IMG/VR virus record: IMGVR_UViG_3300020174_001540
Coordinates: 22,826 to 86,825 of that record
Length of the DNA: 64,000 nucleotides
Source of the DNA: a virus
Reading direction: 5' to 3' (one strand)
Under the pieces are notes generated by a model, which ran no database searches, was not told where the DNA came from, and saw only the letters and a list, made by a program, of their open reading frames with translations. Positions 25,941-33,081 of the stretch are shown here, piece after piece. A program made the translations under genes and the position numbers. Each line of letters opens with the position of its first letter. Position 1 is the stretch's first letter.

Positions 25941-26931
25941 TTTTTCTAATACGAAGACCATATGAAATTAGATTTGTCGGTGAACCAACCGGGAATTCTT
26001 GAGTACGATATAAGTCATTACCTGTTGTTCCAACTTGTCTTGTTGTATAACCTGCTGCTGATGTTCCGTCAAGAATCGTGTCATTCATCAATGTACCTTT
26101 GAGTGTAAGAGGACTTGAACTACTTGTAAGGCTATATTGAATTTCATTTCCTGTAGAATCAGACGCAATGTGTTTTAACTCACCGAGAATTAAAGCATCA
26201 AATGCCGCAACAGTATATTGTCTAATATCTCCATTTGTGTCAATATAAAAAGGTGGTTCATATGCTACCGCCGACGTATTAACTTTATGTAAGTAATACT
26301 GATTAACAATGATTGGCTGATCTTCATTCTCAGGAATACCACCTGACGTATAAACTGCAGAATCAGCACGCCTATCAATAAACACGGGGTTGGCATTTTG
26401 GAGTGTTGCACCTGTAACACTATTTGTTGCCGCAATAAAATATGTACCACCTTGGTCCGCGGTTTCACCTGAAGAAACAAGTGCATCAATTGTAGGAATA
26501 ATAAACGTATCTCTAAAATCAGCTTTGGTCATTGCTCTAATTCCGAGTGATCCTGTCCCAACTGCATATACAGGAAACGCAAGGTTTTCATCAGTATACG
26601 TAGGTGCTGCTGCTAAAGTATAATCAACTTGTAATGTAGTATAGGTAACTTCTTCACTACCTGTATCAGGTGTGGCTGCCTCAGATGCATAGTTAGCAAC
26701 AGTAGAAGGACCGTTTTCTGTTGCCGCTCCAGCTGTCCTACGAGTATCAATCATACTACCCATATTACCACCACTTGCAACACGAGAAACTGTAACTACT
26801 TCATCGTTTGCTAATAGGTGTGCTGCATTTTGAAATATGGCTTGCAGATCTGTACTTGACATTTCAGTAAGTCTTGTCACTGCAGTATTGGAATTTGCTT
26901 CATCCCAATATAATGGTAACCTTGCTGTCAT
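25936..26931 (-). CDS. virion structural protein, tail-fibre-type, copy 2
   Basis: A 331-residue paralogue of the protein at 24659-25702. It shares MTAR, RDTFIIPTIDAL, FIDRRADSAVYTSGG (matching FQDSKYDITGGYDV) and RTQEFPVG. The Ala/Thr/Ser-rich, Cys-free composition is typical of virion proteins. Probably one of a set of tail or baseplate attachments. Confidence 0.68.
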   Translation of the reverse strand: MTARLPLYWDEANSNTAVTRLTEMSSTDLQAIFQNAAHLLANDEVVTVSRVASGGNMGSMIDTRRTAGAATENGPSTVANYASEAATPDTGSEEVTYTTLQVDYTLAAAPTYTDENLAFPVYAVGTGSLGIRAMTKADFRDTFIIPTIDALVSSGETADQGGTYFIAATNSVTGATLQNANPVFIDRRADSAVYTSGGIPENEDQPIIVNQYYLHKVNTSAVAYEPPFYIDTNGDIRQYTVAAFDALILGELKHIASDSTGNEIQYSLTSSSSPLTLKGTLMNDTILDGTSAAGYTTRQVGTTGNDLYRTQEFPVGSPTNLISYGLRIRKI

Positions 26932-26943
26932 TTTATTGTCCTT

Positions 26944-27123
26944 TTATAAGGCGCAATAATACGCAGCAATAATTGTGCCTGCCGCATTATAAACTGTTAG
27001 AACATTTGCTTGGTTTTTAATTGAGTTATTAATCGCGGTATCAGTTGTTGTATCTGTGCTTGCCACGTTTTTTAACTGTAACGCATTATCAATTACTTCG
27101 GTGCCTGCTACTTGAATCGCCAT
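26944..27123 (-). CDS. small tail-fibre-type protein, second copy
   Basis: About 59 residues, similar in size and place to the protein at 25702-25914 (GTEVIDNALQLKNVAS against GTSIVIDDTRHLENIA). The start at 27123 is preferred to 27129 because AAAGGAG then has a normal spacing. The minus-strand half of a divergent late box lies 38 bases upstream. Confidence 0.65.
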   Translation of the reverse strand: MAIQVAGTEVIDNALQLKNVASTDTTTDTAINNSIKNQANVLTVYNAAGTIIAAYYCAL

Positions 27124-27160
27124 CTTCATCTCCTTTGACTATTAGCAATCTTATTAGTTT

Positions 27161-27172
27161 TATTTATAAATA
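27161..27172. promoter_or_regulatory. palindromic bidirectional late box TATTTATAAATA
   Basis: The 12-base sequence is its own reverse complement and so carries TATAAATA on both strands. The minus copy faces the tail-type genes and the plus copy faces the EF-hand membrane protein. A single site could drive both late transcripts. Confidence 0.6.
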
Positions 27173-27223
27173 TTCTCAGTGAGTTATTTGCTATGTTACT
27201 GATTTTTTCACAGGAGCTATTAT

Positions 27224-27595
27224 ATGGCTTATGTCAACGCCTTTGGAGTGGAGATGAAAACTATGGCAAAGAAAGAAATAACAGTTGATGCTGAAGCAGC
27301 AGCTGCACTCGACACAAATAATGACGGTCATATCTCGGCAGAAGAGCTGAGTATGGAGTTGGAATTTAAACGCAAGCGCCTTGAAGATCAAGATGCTCAA
27401 CGAGATGCAATGCGTAAAATGACTTGGTTTGCATTGTTTGGAATGTTATTGTACCCAGTAGGTATTGCTATAACATCATGGTTAGGATTAGATGAAGCAT
27501 CAGGATTAATTGGAGATATTGCACCGACATATTTTGTTGCAATTTCTGCACTTGTTTCTGTTTTCTTTGGTGCTAACGCATACAGTAGTAAGTAA
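27224..27595 (+). CDS. membrane protein with an EF-hand calcium loop
   Basis: A 123-residue protein. DTNNDGHISAEEL at 30-42 fits the canonical EF-hand pattern (D-x-N-x-D-G-x-I-x-x-x-E). Two hydrophobic stretches follow a charged helix (FALFGMLLYPVGIAI and FVAISALVSVFFGANAY). An AGGAGC site precedes the ATG. A calcium-dependent membrane protein is unusual in phages; a holin- or spanin-like role is only a guess. Confidence 0.7.
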   Translation: MAYVNAFGVEMKTMAKKEITVDAEAAAALDTNNDGHISAEELSMELEFKRKRLEDQDAQRDAMRKMTWFALFGMLLYPVGIAITSWLGLDEASGLIGDIAPTYFVAISALVSVFFGANAYSSK

Positions 27596-27601
27596 AACAA
27601 A

Positions 27602-27633
27602 AATAGGGAGGCTAACTTAATAACCTCCCTATT
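27602..27633 (-). terminator. Rho-independent terminator of the RNA operon
   Basis: A perfect 10-bp stem (AATAGGGAGG against CCTCCCTATT) with a 12-base loop. On the minus strand it is followed by TTTTGTTTT, so it ends the leftward transcript that begins near 28434. On the plus strand there is no U run. Confidence 0.85.
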
Positions 27634-27724
27634 ACTCGGGTCTTGTATGTGGACTTCGGGCTGTGTGTTACACCTCTCCCAGGCTGTCCCTACCTATCTG
27701 GTTTTCACGTCACCAGAATTCCTT
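27634..27724 (-). ncRNA. structured 3' RNA segment, family unknown
   Basis: Between tRNA-Pro and the terminator there is a GC-richer, non-coding stretch. On the minus strand TCTGGT and ACCAGA can form a hairpin just after the tRNA, and GGAC / GTCC are a further possible pairing. It has no reading frame. It could be a separate small RNA or only a processed trailer. Confidence 0.35.
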
Positions 27725-27791
<67 letters not shown>

Positions 27792-27801
<10 letters not shown>

Positions 27802-27959
27802 TTTCTTGTTATAAGATCAAGAACAATGCTCAACTCATATATTGATTTATCTAAAACTAAATGAGCAGTTTTATCATCATTCTTTTTCTTTTCTTCGCGA
27901 AGAAACTCTAACCTTACCTTTATATAGTTTTCTGCTTCAGGTTTGTTTCCTCTACGCAT
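27792..27959 (-). CDS. 55-aa charged protein inside the RNA operon
   Basis: Starts with a ribosome site AAAGGAT eight bases before the ATG at 27959. It is very charged (EEKKKNDDK) with a C-terminal LDKSIYELSIVLDLI helix. Its stop codon lies inside the 5' end of tRNA-Pro, so the coding region and the tRNA overlap by ten bases. RNase P cleavage would destroy the complete message. Unknown function. Confidence 0.55.
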
Positions 27960-27976
27960 AATATATCCTTTTTATT

Positions 27977-28050
27977 TGGCAAGGGTGGTAGGAATCGAAC
28001 CCACACCAACGGGTTTGGAATCCGTTGTACTGCCATTATACTACACCCTA
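27977..28050 (-). tRNA. tRNA-Trp (anticodon CCA)
   Basis: A cloverleaf on the minus strand with acceptor AGGGTG/CACCCT, D arm GTATAATGGCAGTAC, anticodon loop TTCCAAA giving CCA, T arm GTGGGTTCGATTCCTAC, discriminator G and an encoded CCA. The anticodon stem closes with an A-C mismatch and the first acceptor pair is T-T. Reading it as tRNA-Gly(UCC) would break the anticodon stem and lose the CCA end. Confidence 0.75.
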
Positions 28051-28433
28051 TCAAACTCCTTAATACTGAATAGTAGTCTTAACTTAGTCCCTCACCAGGA
28101 TTTTACGGGTTCGGTTGCTAGCACCTACCTACCTGTTACGTTTCTTTGCTCGTACTATGCAGTATTAAGAAGTTTTCGTGGGAGGGACTTTCTGCAGTGC
28201 CCCTCCCCTTATTTGCATTTTACGTATGCAACAACCGACTGGGTTTTTTTACGGTACCAGTTCTTTTTACCGACCTATATGTCCGACGCGCCTCGAACCA
28301 CATATAGGGTTTGCTTGGGTACGTTCGACGTGATTGTCAGGCTTTCCCCGTGTGCCTAATAAAGAATGAGTTCGTTACCGTCATGCTTTTTTACCCGAAG
28401 GTGATAGCGTCGTGGCCTATTCCTCATTCCTTA
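28051..28433 (-). ncRNA. large structured non-coding RNA, family not recognised
   Basis: About 380 bases without a convincing gene, transcribed from the strong promoter at 28441-28469 and followed directly by tRNA-Trp. Long complementary arms are present. Bases 28059-28075 pair with 28153-28169 (16 of 17), 28180-28186 with 28201-28207, 28213-28218 with 28226-28231, 28274-28282 with 28300-28308 (9 of 9), and 28364-28370 with 28423-28429 around a C(UUCG)G tetraloop at 28393-28402. Size, phage context and tRNA linkage recall GOLLD-type RNAs, but I cannot show that it is one. Confidence 0.6.
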
Positions 28434-28440
28434 TATAAAC

Positions 28441-28469
28441 AATATAACTGATTCTATAGTAAATGTCAA
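28441..28469 (-). promoter_or_regulatory. strong sigma70-like promoter of the RNA operon
   Basis: TTGACA, 17 bases, TATATT on the minus strand, with the ATAGAATCAGT spacer end. It lies between the stop of the 236-aa gene and the structured RNA, so it serves the RNA and tRNAs. Confidence 0.78.
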
Positions 28470-28472
28470 TAG

Positions 28473-29183
28473 TTATTTGAAGTTTTTTTGTTTCCAAAAC
28501 ATTTTTTTGTACCGATCTACCCACATTGTTGCTAGTTTATTAACAAACTTTTTATGTGCGGATTGGTCTATATGATGTTGTTCAGATTTCCATGATTCTC
28601 TTTTAAAAGGAATAACTTGTACAAGTGGTGTTCCTTTTTTAATTATAACAGGTCGACCTGTAAAGTTTCTAAAAAAGAATGGCAAGTTAACTTGATTGTT
28701 TTTATACTCATCGGTATCAACAATTGCTGTTTGGAAATAAACACCACTTAATTGTAACGTAGGATCATTTAACATTGGTGTAAATAAACAACTATAACCT
28801 GGTGGTGTTTCAATTATAAAATGTTGATTGTATTTGAGTACCATTGCAGGTTCAGTGAAATACGGATGGCCGTTAACTTGATTAGTATTGTGGTCGGTAA
28901 TTAAATTTTCCAAACCGTCATTTGACCATGAGGCTTCCCATTTGGGTTTATCATTTTCAATAGAACCGACAAGCATAAGATCACAGTGTGCAGTAATGGT
29001 ATAACCTGCAGTCATTGCGTCAAGAAACGGAATACATTTTTTGACGGACCCAATTTGTACTCCTTCTATAACAGGAGATATCTTTTTAAACCAACTTGGT
29101 ATTGTTTTGACTGCAGGTTTCGGATATTCACTTGCATCGGATAAAAACTCATCAACTGAAAATTTAATCCGTTTATCTTTCAT
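28473..29183 (-). CDS. hypothetical protein, DUF6065-like
   Basis: A 236-residue protein. KTIPSWFKKI near the N-terminus, VKKCIPFLDAMTAGYTI near residue 48 and the later VIIKKGTPLVQVIPFKR are blocks of a conserved family seen in marine phages and alphaproteobacteria (tentatively DUF6065). A beta-rich, cupin-like fold is suggested by composition only. Function unknown. Confidence 0.6.
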   Translation of the reverse strand: MKDKRIKFSVDEFLSDASEYPKPAVKTIPSWFKKISPVIEGVQIGSVKKCIPFLDAMTAGYTITAHCDLMLVGSIENDKPKWEASWSNDGLENLITDHNTNQVNGHPYFTEPAMVLKYNQHFIIETPPGYSCLFTPMLNDPTLQLSGVYFQTAIVDTDEYKNNQVNLPFFFRNFTGRPVIIKKGTPLVQVIPFKRESWKSEQHHIDQSAHKKFVNKLATMWVDRYKKMFWKQKNFK

Positions 29184-29196
29184 AATATAATATCCT

Positions 29197-29661
29197 TTAT
29201 TTTTTCATTTTAGCGGCTGCTTTATCAACTTCCTCTTGTGATACAACACCTTCAGATAACAGACGTGCTCGGTTTGTGTTATGAGCTGCTTGTGTGTCAT
29301 CTTTTGATCCACCTGTATATGGTACAGCATGACCTTCACTAATCATAATAGCAGTTACCATACGACCATCTTCAGCAATAAAATCACCGAGGATACGACC
29401 AAACTTACCCTTCATATCTTCACCGTCTTTTGCAGCAAATGTTTTAAGTGTAGTTGTTTTGCCAAGGATGCCTTTTAGTCTATTCTTTGCGGCTAATCCA
29501 AATACCTTTTCAACCTTATCGGATGTGCGTGACTCAGGAGTATCAATACCCATAATACGTACTCGCTCATCTTTCATCCAAATACCAAATCCTAGATCAA
29601 TGTCTACATCCACTGTATCACCGTCCACGATTTTAGTTACGTGTGCTTTATATTCATACAT
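29197..29661 (-). CDS. staphylococcal-nuclease-like thermonuclease
   Basis: A 154-residue SNase domain. VTKIVDGDTVDVDIDLGFG near 8-26 supplies the calcium Asp residues, VRIMGIDTPESRT near 33-45 carries the catalytic Arg and Glu, and a second Arg lies near residue 88. It would hydrolyse DNA or RNA; host nucleic-acid breakdown fits a lytic phage. No signal peptide is seen. Confidence 0.88.
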   Translation of the reverse strand: MYEYKAHVTKIVDGDTVDVDIDLGFGIWMKDERVRIMGIDTPESRTSDKVEKVFGLAAKNRLKGILGKTTTLKTFAAKDGEDMKGKFGRILGDFIAEDGRMVTAIMISEGHAVPYTGGSKDDTQAAHNTNRARLLSEGVVSQEEVDKAAAKMKK

Positions 29662-29720
29662 TCTTTGATTCCTTTTATGATTTAAGAGCTCAAAGAATTA
29701 TAATATAAGTTGCTCAGGTA

Positions 29721-30011
29721 TTATTTATTAAGTTCAAACCGTTCTTCGACGTGCTCAATACAAGCAGCAATGATATGGCCGATAGTCGGTTCACTATCAA
29801 TCCACAATCTAACCGCATAGTTATCAATATCAACGTCAGGAAAGAACTTCTCCTCAGCTGCCATGATGAAATATAGTACACCCATAGAATCCATAATATC
29901 ATCAAGTGCTGATTCTAAAGTAATGTCATCACGTCTGTAGTCATCTTTCAAGTATTCAAGTGCCCAATCATACATTTGTTCAAGAGGTGGGCCGCCATAT
30001 TTTGTAACCAT
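29721..30011 (-). CDS. hypothetical acidic helical protein
   Basis: About 96 residues from the ATG at 30011. That start has AAGGA at good spacing and lies inside the message expected from the promoter at 30038-30066, whereas the ATG at 30029 would lie at the transcription start. The protein is helical and acidic (PTIGHIIAACIEHVEERF). No domain recognised. Confidence 0.6.
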   Translation of the reverse strand: MVTKYGGPPLEQMYDWALEYLKDDYRRDDITLESALDDIMDSMGVLYFIMAAEEKFFPDVDIDNYAVRLWIDSEPTIGHIIAACIEHVEERFELNK

Positions 30012-30037
30012 ATCCAATTCCTTATTCATCTGTATCT

Positions 30038-30066
30038 ACTATATCAAACTTTATTTACTTTGTCAA
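30038..30066 (-). promoter_or_regulatory. sigma70-like early promoter
   Basis: TTGACA, 17 bases, TATAGT on the minus strand, upstream of the helical protein at 29721-30011. It lies back to back with the late box at 30079-30086, so an early minus-strand gene and a late plus-strand operon diverge here. Confidence 0.65.
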
Positions 30067-30078
30067 CAACTTTTGCCT

Positions 30079-30086
30079 TATAAATA
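30079..30086 (+). promoter_or_regulatory. T4-type late promoter of the curli-like cassette
   Basis: A perfect TATAAATA about 20 bases before the first cassette gene, leaving GAGGAG in the leader. It implies that the whole rightward operon to 37479 is expressed late, under gp55. Confidence 0.7.
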
Positions 30087-30106
30087 ACCGTAGAGGAGTA
30101 TTAATT

Positions 30107-30385
30107 ATGGATTTTTTAACGCTTGTTGGTGATGTAGGTTTCCCTATTGCTGGTGCCCTAGCTGCCGGTGTATTTGTATTTATCACACTTAAGTTTATCC
30201 TTGCAAGCGTTACTGACACTGTAAATTCCCTCAAAAATATTATGACGGGTTTGGACAACCGAGTTCAGACTATGAATAACGATTTAGTGAAAATTGATGC
30301 CCTTTTAAGTTATGCTCTAAATGTTAAACCAAACATTGACCGCATAGCTGCAAATGAAGGCAAGGATGATGCAAGGAGAGATTAA
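30107..30385 (+). CDS. small membrane protein with coiled coil, holin-like
   Basis: A 92-residue protein. One hydrophobic helix (PIAGALAAGVFVFITLKFIL) near the N-terminus is followed by a heptad-like DNRVQTMNNDLVKIDALL and a charged tail. The same architecture occurs in the 126-aa protein at 30745-31125, so they are related. Such proteins look like phage holins or membrane scaffolds. First gene of the cassette. Confidence 0.65.
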   Translation: MDFLTLVGDVGFPIAGALAAGVFVFITLKFILASVTDTVNSLKNIMTGLDNRVQTMNNDLVKIDALLSYALNVKPNIDRIAANEGKDDARRD

Positions 30386-30555
30386 TGCTTTGGAAAGATT
30401 TACTATTAATGAAATTTAAAAATGGTTTTCGCATTCTCAATAACGACGATGATAAATTTTTTGTTATTGACGACGTGAAACTAAATATCGGTGACATTTA
30501 TCGAGTTGGCCCAAACGGTTACTTCGAGTTAATTGAAGAAGGACCGCCGCTATGA
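30385..30555 (+). CDS. small hypothetical protein
   Basis: A 56-residue protein starting in a TAATG overlap with the previous stop and preceded by AAGGAGAG. NNDDDKFFVIDDVKLNIGD and VGPNGYFEL suggest a small all-beta domain. Unknown function. The coupling supports it as a real gene. Confidence 0.6.
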   Translation: MLWKDLLLMKFKNGFRILNNDDDKFFVIDDVKLNIGDIYRVGPNGYFELIEEGPPL

Positions 30556-30743
30556 TGTGGATGGAATATGCGATTAATCAAGCTGGAAAAAACTTTGAAA
30601 TAAAAGGTGACTGGCCCGGAGAGGTTATGGGAAAACTAAAAGACGGTACGGATAAAGAATATTATCTATACAAACCAGGCGATAAGTTTATAGTTAATGA
30701 AGATGGTTGGTTGATGCATCACGGAAACATTAACGAGGAATAA
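30552..30743 (+). CDS. small hypothetical protein
   Basis: A 63-residue protein, ATGA-coupled to the previous gene. Aromatic and charged residues dominate (KGDWPGEVMGKLKDG, YYLYKPGDKF). No motif recognised. Together with its neighbours it belongs to the short genes before CsgF. Confidence 0.6.
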   Translation: MMWMEYAINQAGKNFEIKGDWPGEVMGKLKDGTDKEYYLYKPGDKFIVNEDGWLMHHGNINEE

Positions 30744-30744
30744 T

Positions 30745-31125
30745 ATGGAATTTGACATTGCAGGAGCCATAAGTGAATATGGATTTCCTATAGTTGCGGC
30801 TTTTGGAATGGGCTATTTTATATTTTTTATATGGAAATGGGTTACGGAAGTAATTGATCCGGTCCTAGGTGAAGCGATGTTTACTTTGATTAAATTAGTA
30901 GATCGTGTACGTATGCTTGATAATGATATGATTAGACTTAATAGCAAGTTATCTATGGTACTTGAATATAGGTCAAAACTAAATCCTAAGCGACAAGATG
31001 AGTTGCATAGGTTGGTTGCCGAATATCAGGCAGGTAGTAAAGCGTTTAATTCAACTGGGGTTGTAGATGAAGAAAATATTAACAATAGTGGCGGTGATGA
31101 TGCCGGCACAGGTAATAGCAAGTGA
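30745..31125 (+). CDS. membrane protein with coiled coil, holin-like paralogue
   Basis: A 126-residue protein. GFPIVAAFGMGYFIFFIWKWV is a membrane helix and KLVDRVRMLDNDMIRLNSKL a coiled coil, repeating the layout of the 92-aa protein at 30107-30385. Its 3' end encodes the start of CsgF in another frame over 59 bases. Confidence 0.65.
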   Translation: MEFDIAGAISEYGFPIVAAFGMGYFIFFIWKWVTEVIDPVLGEAMFTLIKLVDRVRMLDNDMIRLNSKLSMVLEYRSKLNPKRQDELHRLVAEYQAGSKAFNSTGVVDEENINNSGGDDAGTGNSK

Positions 31126-31528
31126 ATTAGTTTGGGGATTTAAATCTCCCGCTTTTCATTATGGTAATGGATATTCAACTCACGTTTTGTCGGTTGAACA
31201 ACTTTCTCACAACAGAAAACAAGATTATAAAGACGAGCAACAACGTATTGCCGATGAACTTGAGCGAGAAGCAGAAAATACTACTTTAGCCAAATTCCTT
31301 CGCAACGTAGAGTCAAGAATTTACGCTACGTTATCCAAACAAATGGTTGATGCTATGTTTGCCGATTGTGGCGACAGTTGTTCCAACAGCGGTTCAACTG
31401 ACCTTGAAGATAATACGATTGCTTGGTTAAGAGACCCGGTAACAGGTTCTATCACATTAACGATTACCGAAGCAGATGGTAGTACTACTGAAATCACAAT
31501 ACCAGGTGCTGGGGAGTTTAATTTCTAA
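31067..31528 (+). CDS. csgF: CsgF-like curli assembly factor
   Basis: A 153-residue protein with a signal peptide (cut after VIA, about residue 18). Mature start SELVWGFKSPAFHYGN matches the conserved N-terminus by which CsgF plugs CsgG. A middle SRIYATLSKQM-type helix and the C-terminal DPVTGSITLTITEADGS strand pattern also match CsgF. CsgF guides curlin subunits from the CsgG pore to the nucleator. It directly precedes CsgG, as in curli operons, although its start is buried in the previous gene. Confidence 0.85.
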   Translation: MKKILTIVAVMMPAQVIASELVWGFKSPAFHYGNGYSTHVLSVEQLSHNRKQDYKDEQQRIADELEREAENTTLAKFLRNVESRIYATLSKQMVDAMFADCGDSCSNSGSTDLEDNTIAWLRDPVTGSITLTITEADGSTTEITIPGAGEFNF

Positions 31529-32341
31529 ATGAGATTTTTACCCTTCATACTAATATTCTTTTTAAGTGCCTGCGCAACACCCGGAAGTTTGAAAGTTTTA
31601 GGTGACCTTGATAAATCTCCAACATTATCAGGAAGTCCTATTGATGATAGATTACTCGCCGTTCCTGAACTGTCAGGTCCAAAGATTACAATTGCAGTTT
31701 ATGAATTTGCCGATAAGACAGGTCAAAGAAAGACGAGTTCCAACTCATCATTATCAAGTGCCGTAACTCAAGGTGCTGAGGTTTGGGTAATTAAAGCATT
31801 ACAAGATGTGGGCAATCAAACATGGTTTGAGGTAGTTGAAAGAGTTGGCATTGATAATCTAATTAAAGAAAGACAGCTTATTCGCCAAACGCGTGAAGTA
31901 TATGAAAAAGAAAAAGAAAAAGGCCCGACACCTTTACAGCCAATGTTATTTGCCGGCTTATTACTTGAAGGTGGTGTTGTAGGTTATGACTCCGATACCG
32001 CGGCCGGTGGAGTAGGTGCAAGATTCCTAGGAGTCGGAGCCTCAACAGAATATAGAGTTGATACAGTAACAGTTGTTATGAGACTTGTGAGTGTTAATTC
32101 AGGAAAGGTGTTAATGAGTATCGCAACTGAGAAATCAATTGCAAGTTACAGATCTTCAACCGATGTATTTAAATTTATTGATTTAGGACAAGAAAATATT
32201 GAGGTTGAAAATGGGTATTCCGTAAATGAACCTGTGAACTATGCAGTAAGGGCTGCAATAGAACAGGGTGTGATAGAATTGGTTAAAGACGGGGTCGATA
32301 AGGGATTATGGTCGTATAAAATAAAAGAGATAAGAGGATAG
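31529..32341 (+). CDS. csgG: CsgG-like outer-membrane curli secretion pore (lipoprotein)
   Basis: A 270-residue protein against about 277 in E. coli CsgG. A lipoprotein signal ends in LSAC with Cys15 as the lipidated residue. KITIAVYEFADKTGQRK near 52-68, VWVIKALQDV and the RQLIRQTREVYEKE stretch are CsgG hallmarks, with FAGLLLEGGVVGYDSD near 136-151. CsgG assembles as a nonameric pore through which unfolded curlin passes. The neighbouring CsgF-like protein supports the call. Confidence 0.92.
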   Translation: MRFLPFILIFFLSACATPGSLKVLGDLDKSPTLSGSPIDDRLLAVPELSGPKITIAVYEFADKTGQRKTSSNSSLSSAVTQGAEVWVIKALQDVGNQTWFEVVERVGIDNLIKERQLIRQTREVYEKEKEKGPTPLQPMLFAGLLLEGGVVGYDSDTAAGGVGARFLGVGASTEYRVDTVTVVMRLVSVNSGKVLMSIATEKSIASYRSSTDVFKFIDLGQENIEVENGYSVNEPVNYAVRAAIEQGVIELVKDGVDKGLWSYKIKEIRG

Positions 32342-32343
32342 AA

Positions 32344-33081
32344 ATGAAGCATTTCATATTTTTGATTATGATGATGTTTGGTTCTGCAGCCTATGCCAAC
32401 GATATCTACATTACACAAAGCGGTGACAATTTAGATTTAGACATAACACAAGATGGGCAAGATAACGAATTCGGTGATAGTACCACTGATGCAACTTTGA
32501 CGGGTGATACAATGACTTTTAATATCACCCAAACAGGTGATTTTAACAAGATTGACGTTATCATTGATGGTAACAACTACACAGGTACTTGGGCATTTAC
32601 AGGTGACGATAACACTGTTGATATGACTTGTGATTCCGCATCAGGTTTGAATTGTGAAACAGTTCAGGTTGATGTTACTGTTATAGGTGATGATTCTGAC
32701 TTTAAGATTTACATTGGTGAAACAGCAGATGCCGATAGTTTAGTTGCTGACTTTACTGTTACAGGTGATGGTAACGCATTTTATCTTGATGCTGATGGCA
32801 CAAATCAGAATTTTGATGTTAATGTTAATTCAAGCGCAACATTACTTACAGCAGGTACAGATCGTACACATTTAACTTACGATGTTAATGCTGATAGTGC
32901 CGGTAACTTGATTGCTATTGACAGCACAGGAGATGGTGATGTTAATGGGCATGAAGTAGATCTTACAGTTACTGGTGGCGGCGGAGATTTTATTATTGTT
33001 CAAAGCGGTATTTACGATAATCTCGTAAACGCAACTTTCAGTGGAGATTCAGCAAATGTTCAAATTACACAATCTGATTAA
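32344..33081 (+). CDS. curlin-repeat protein, CsgA/CsgB-like
   Basis: A 245-residue secreted protein (signal peptide to about residue 18, FGSAAYA). The body carries repeats of the Q/N-G-D/N type: IYITQSGDNLDLDITQDGQDN, then TLTGDTMTFNITQTGDFNKID, then further D/N-rich turns. This is the curlin amyloid pattern, but long and less regular than CsgA, so it could be the fibre subunit or a minor component. It follows CsgG directly. Confidence 0.75.
   Translation: MKHFIFLIMMMFGSAAYANDIYITQSGDNLDLDITQDGQDNEFGDSTTDATLTGDTMTFNITQTGDFNKIDVIIDGNNYTGTWAFTGDDNTVDMTCDSASGLNCETVQVDVTVIGDDSDFKIYIGETADADSLVADFTVTGDGNAFYLDADGTNQNFDVNVNSSATLLTAGTDRTHLTYDVNADSAGNLIAIDSTGDGDVNGHEVDLTVTGGGGDFIIVQSGIYDNLVNATFSGDSANVQITQSD

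Noticed and set aside
27977-28050. Reading this tRNA as tRNA-Gly(UCC)
   Set aside because: Shifting the loop by one base breaks the anticodon stem, and the GCCA end fits a Trp-type discriminator G.
27943-28359. A 138-codon plus-strand frame starting MFPLRII and containing VGIEPTPTGLE
   Set aside because: It runs antisense through tRNA-Trp and the structured RNA; VGIEPT is the classic artefact of translating the T arm of a tRNA.
28051-28433. The structured RNA as tmRNA or RNase P RNA
   Set aside because: No tRNA-Ala-like ends, no tag frame and no GAGGAAAGTCC-type core are present.
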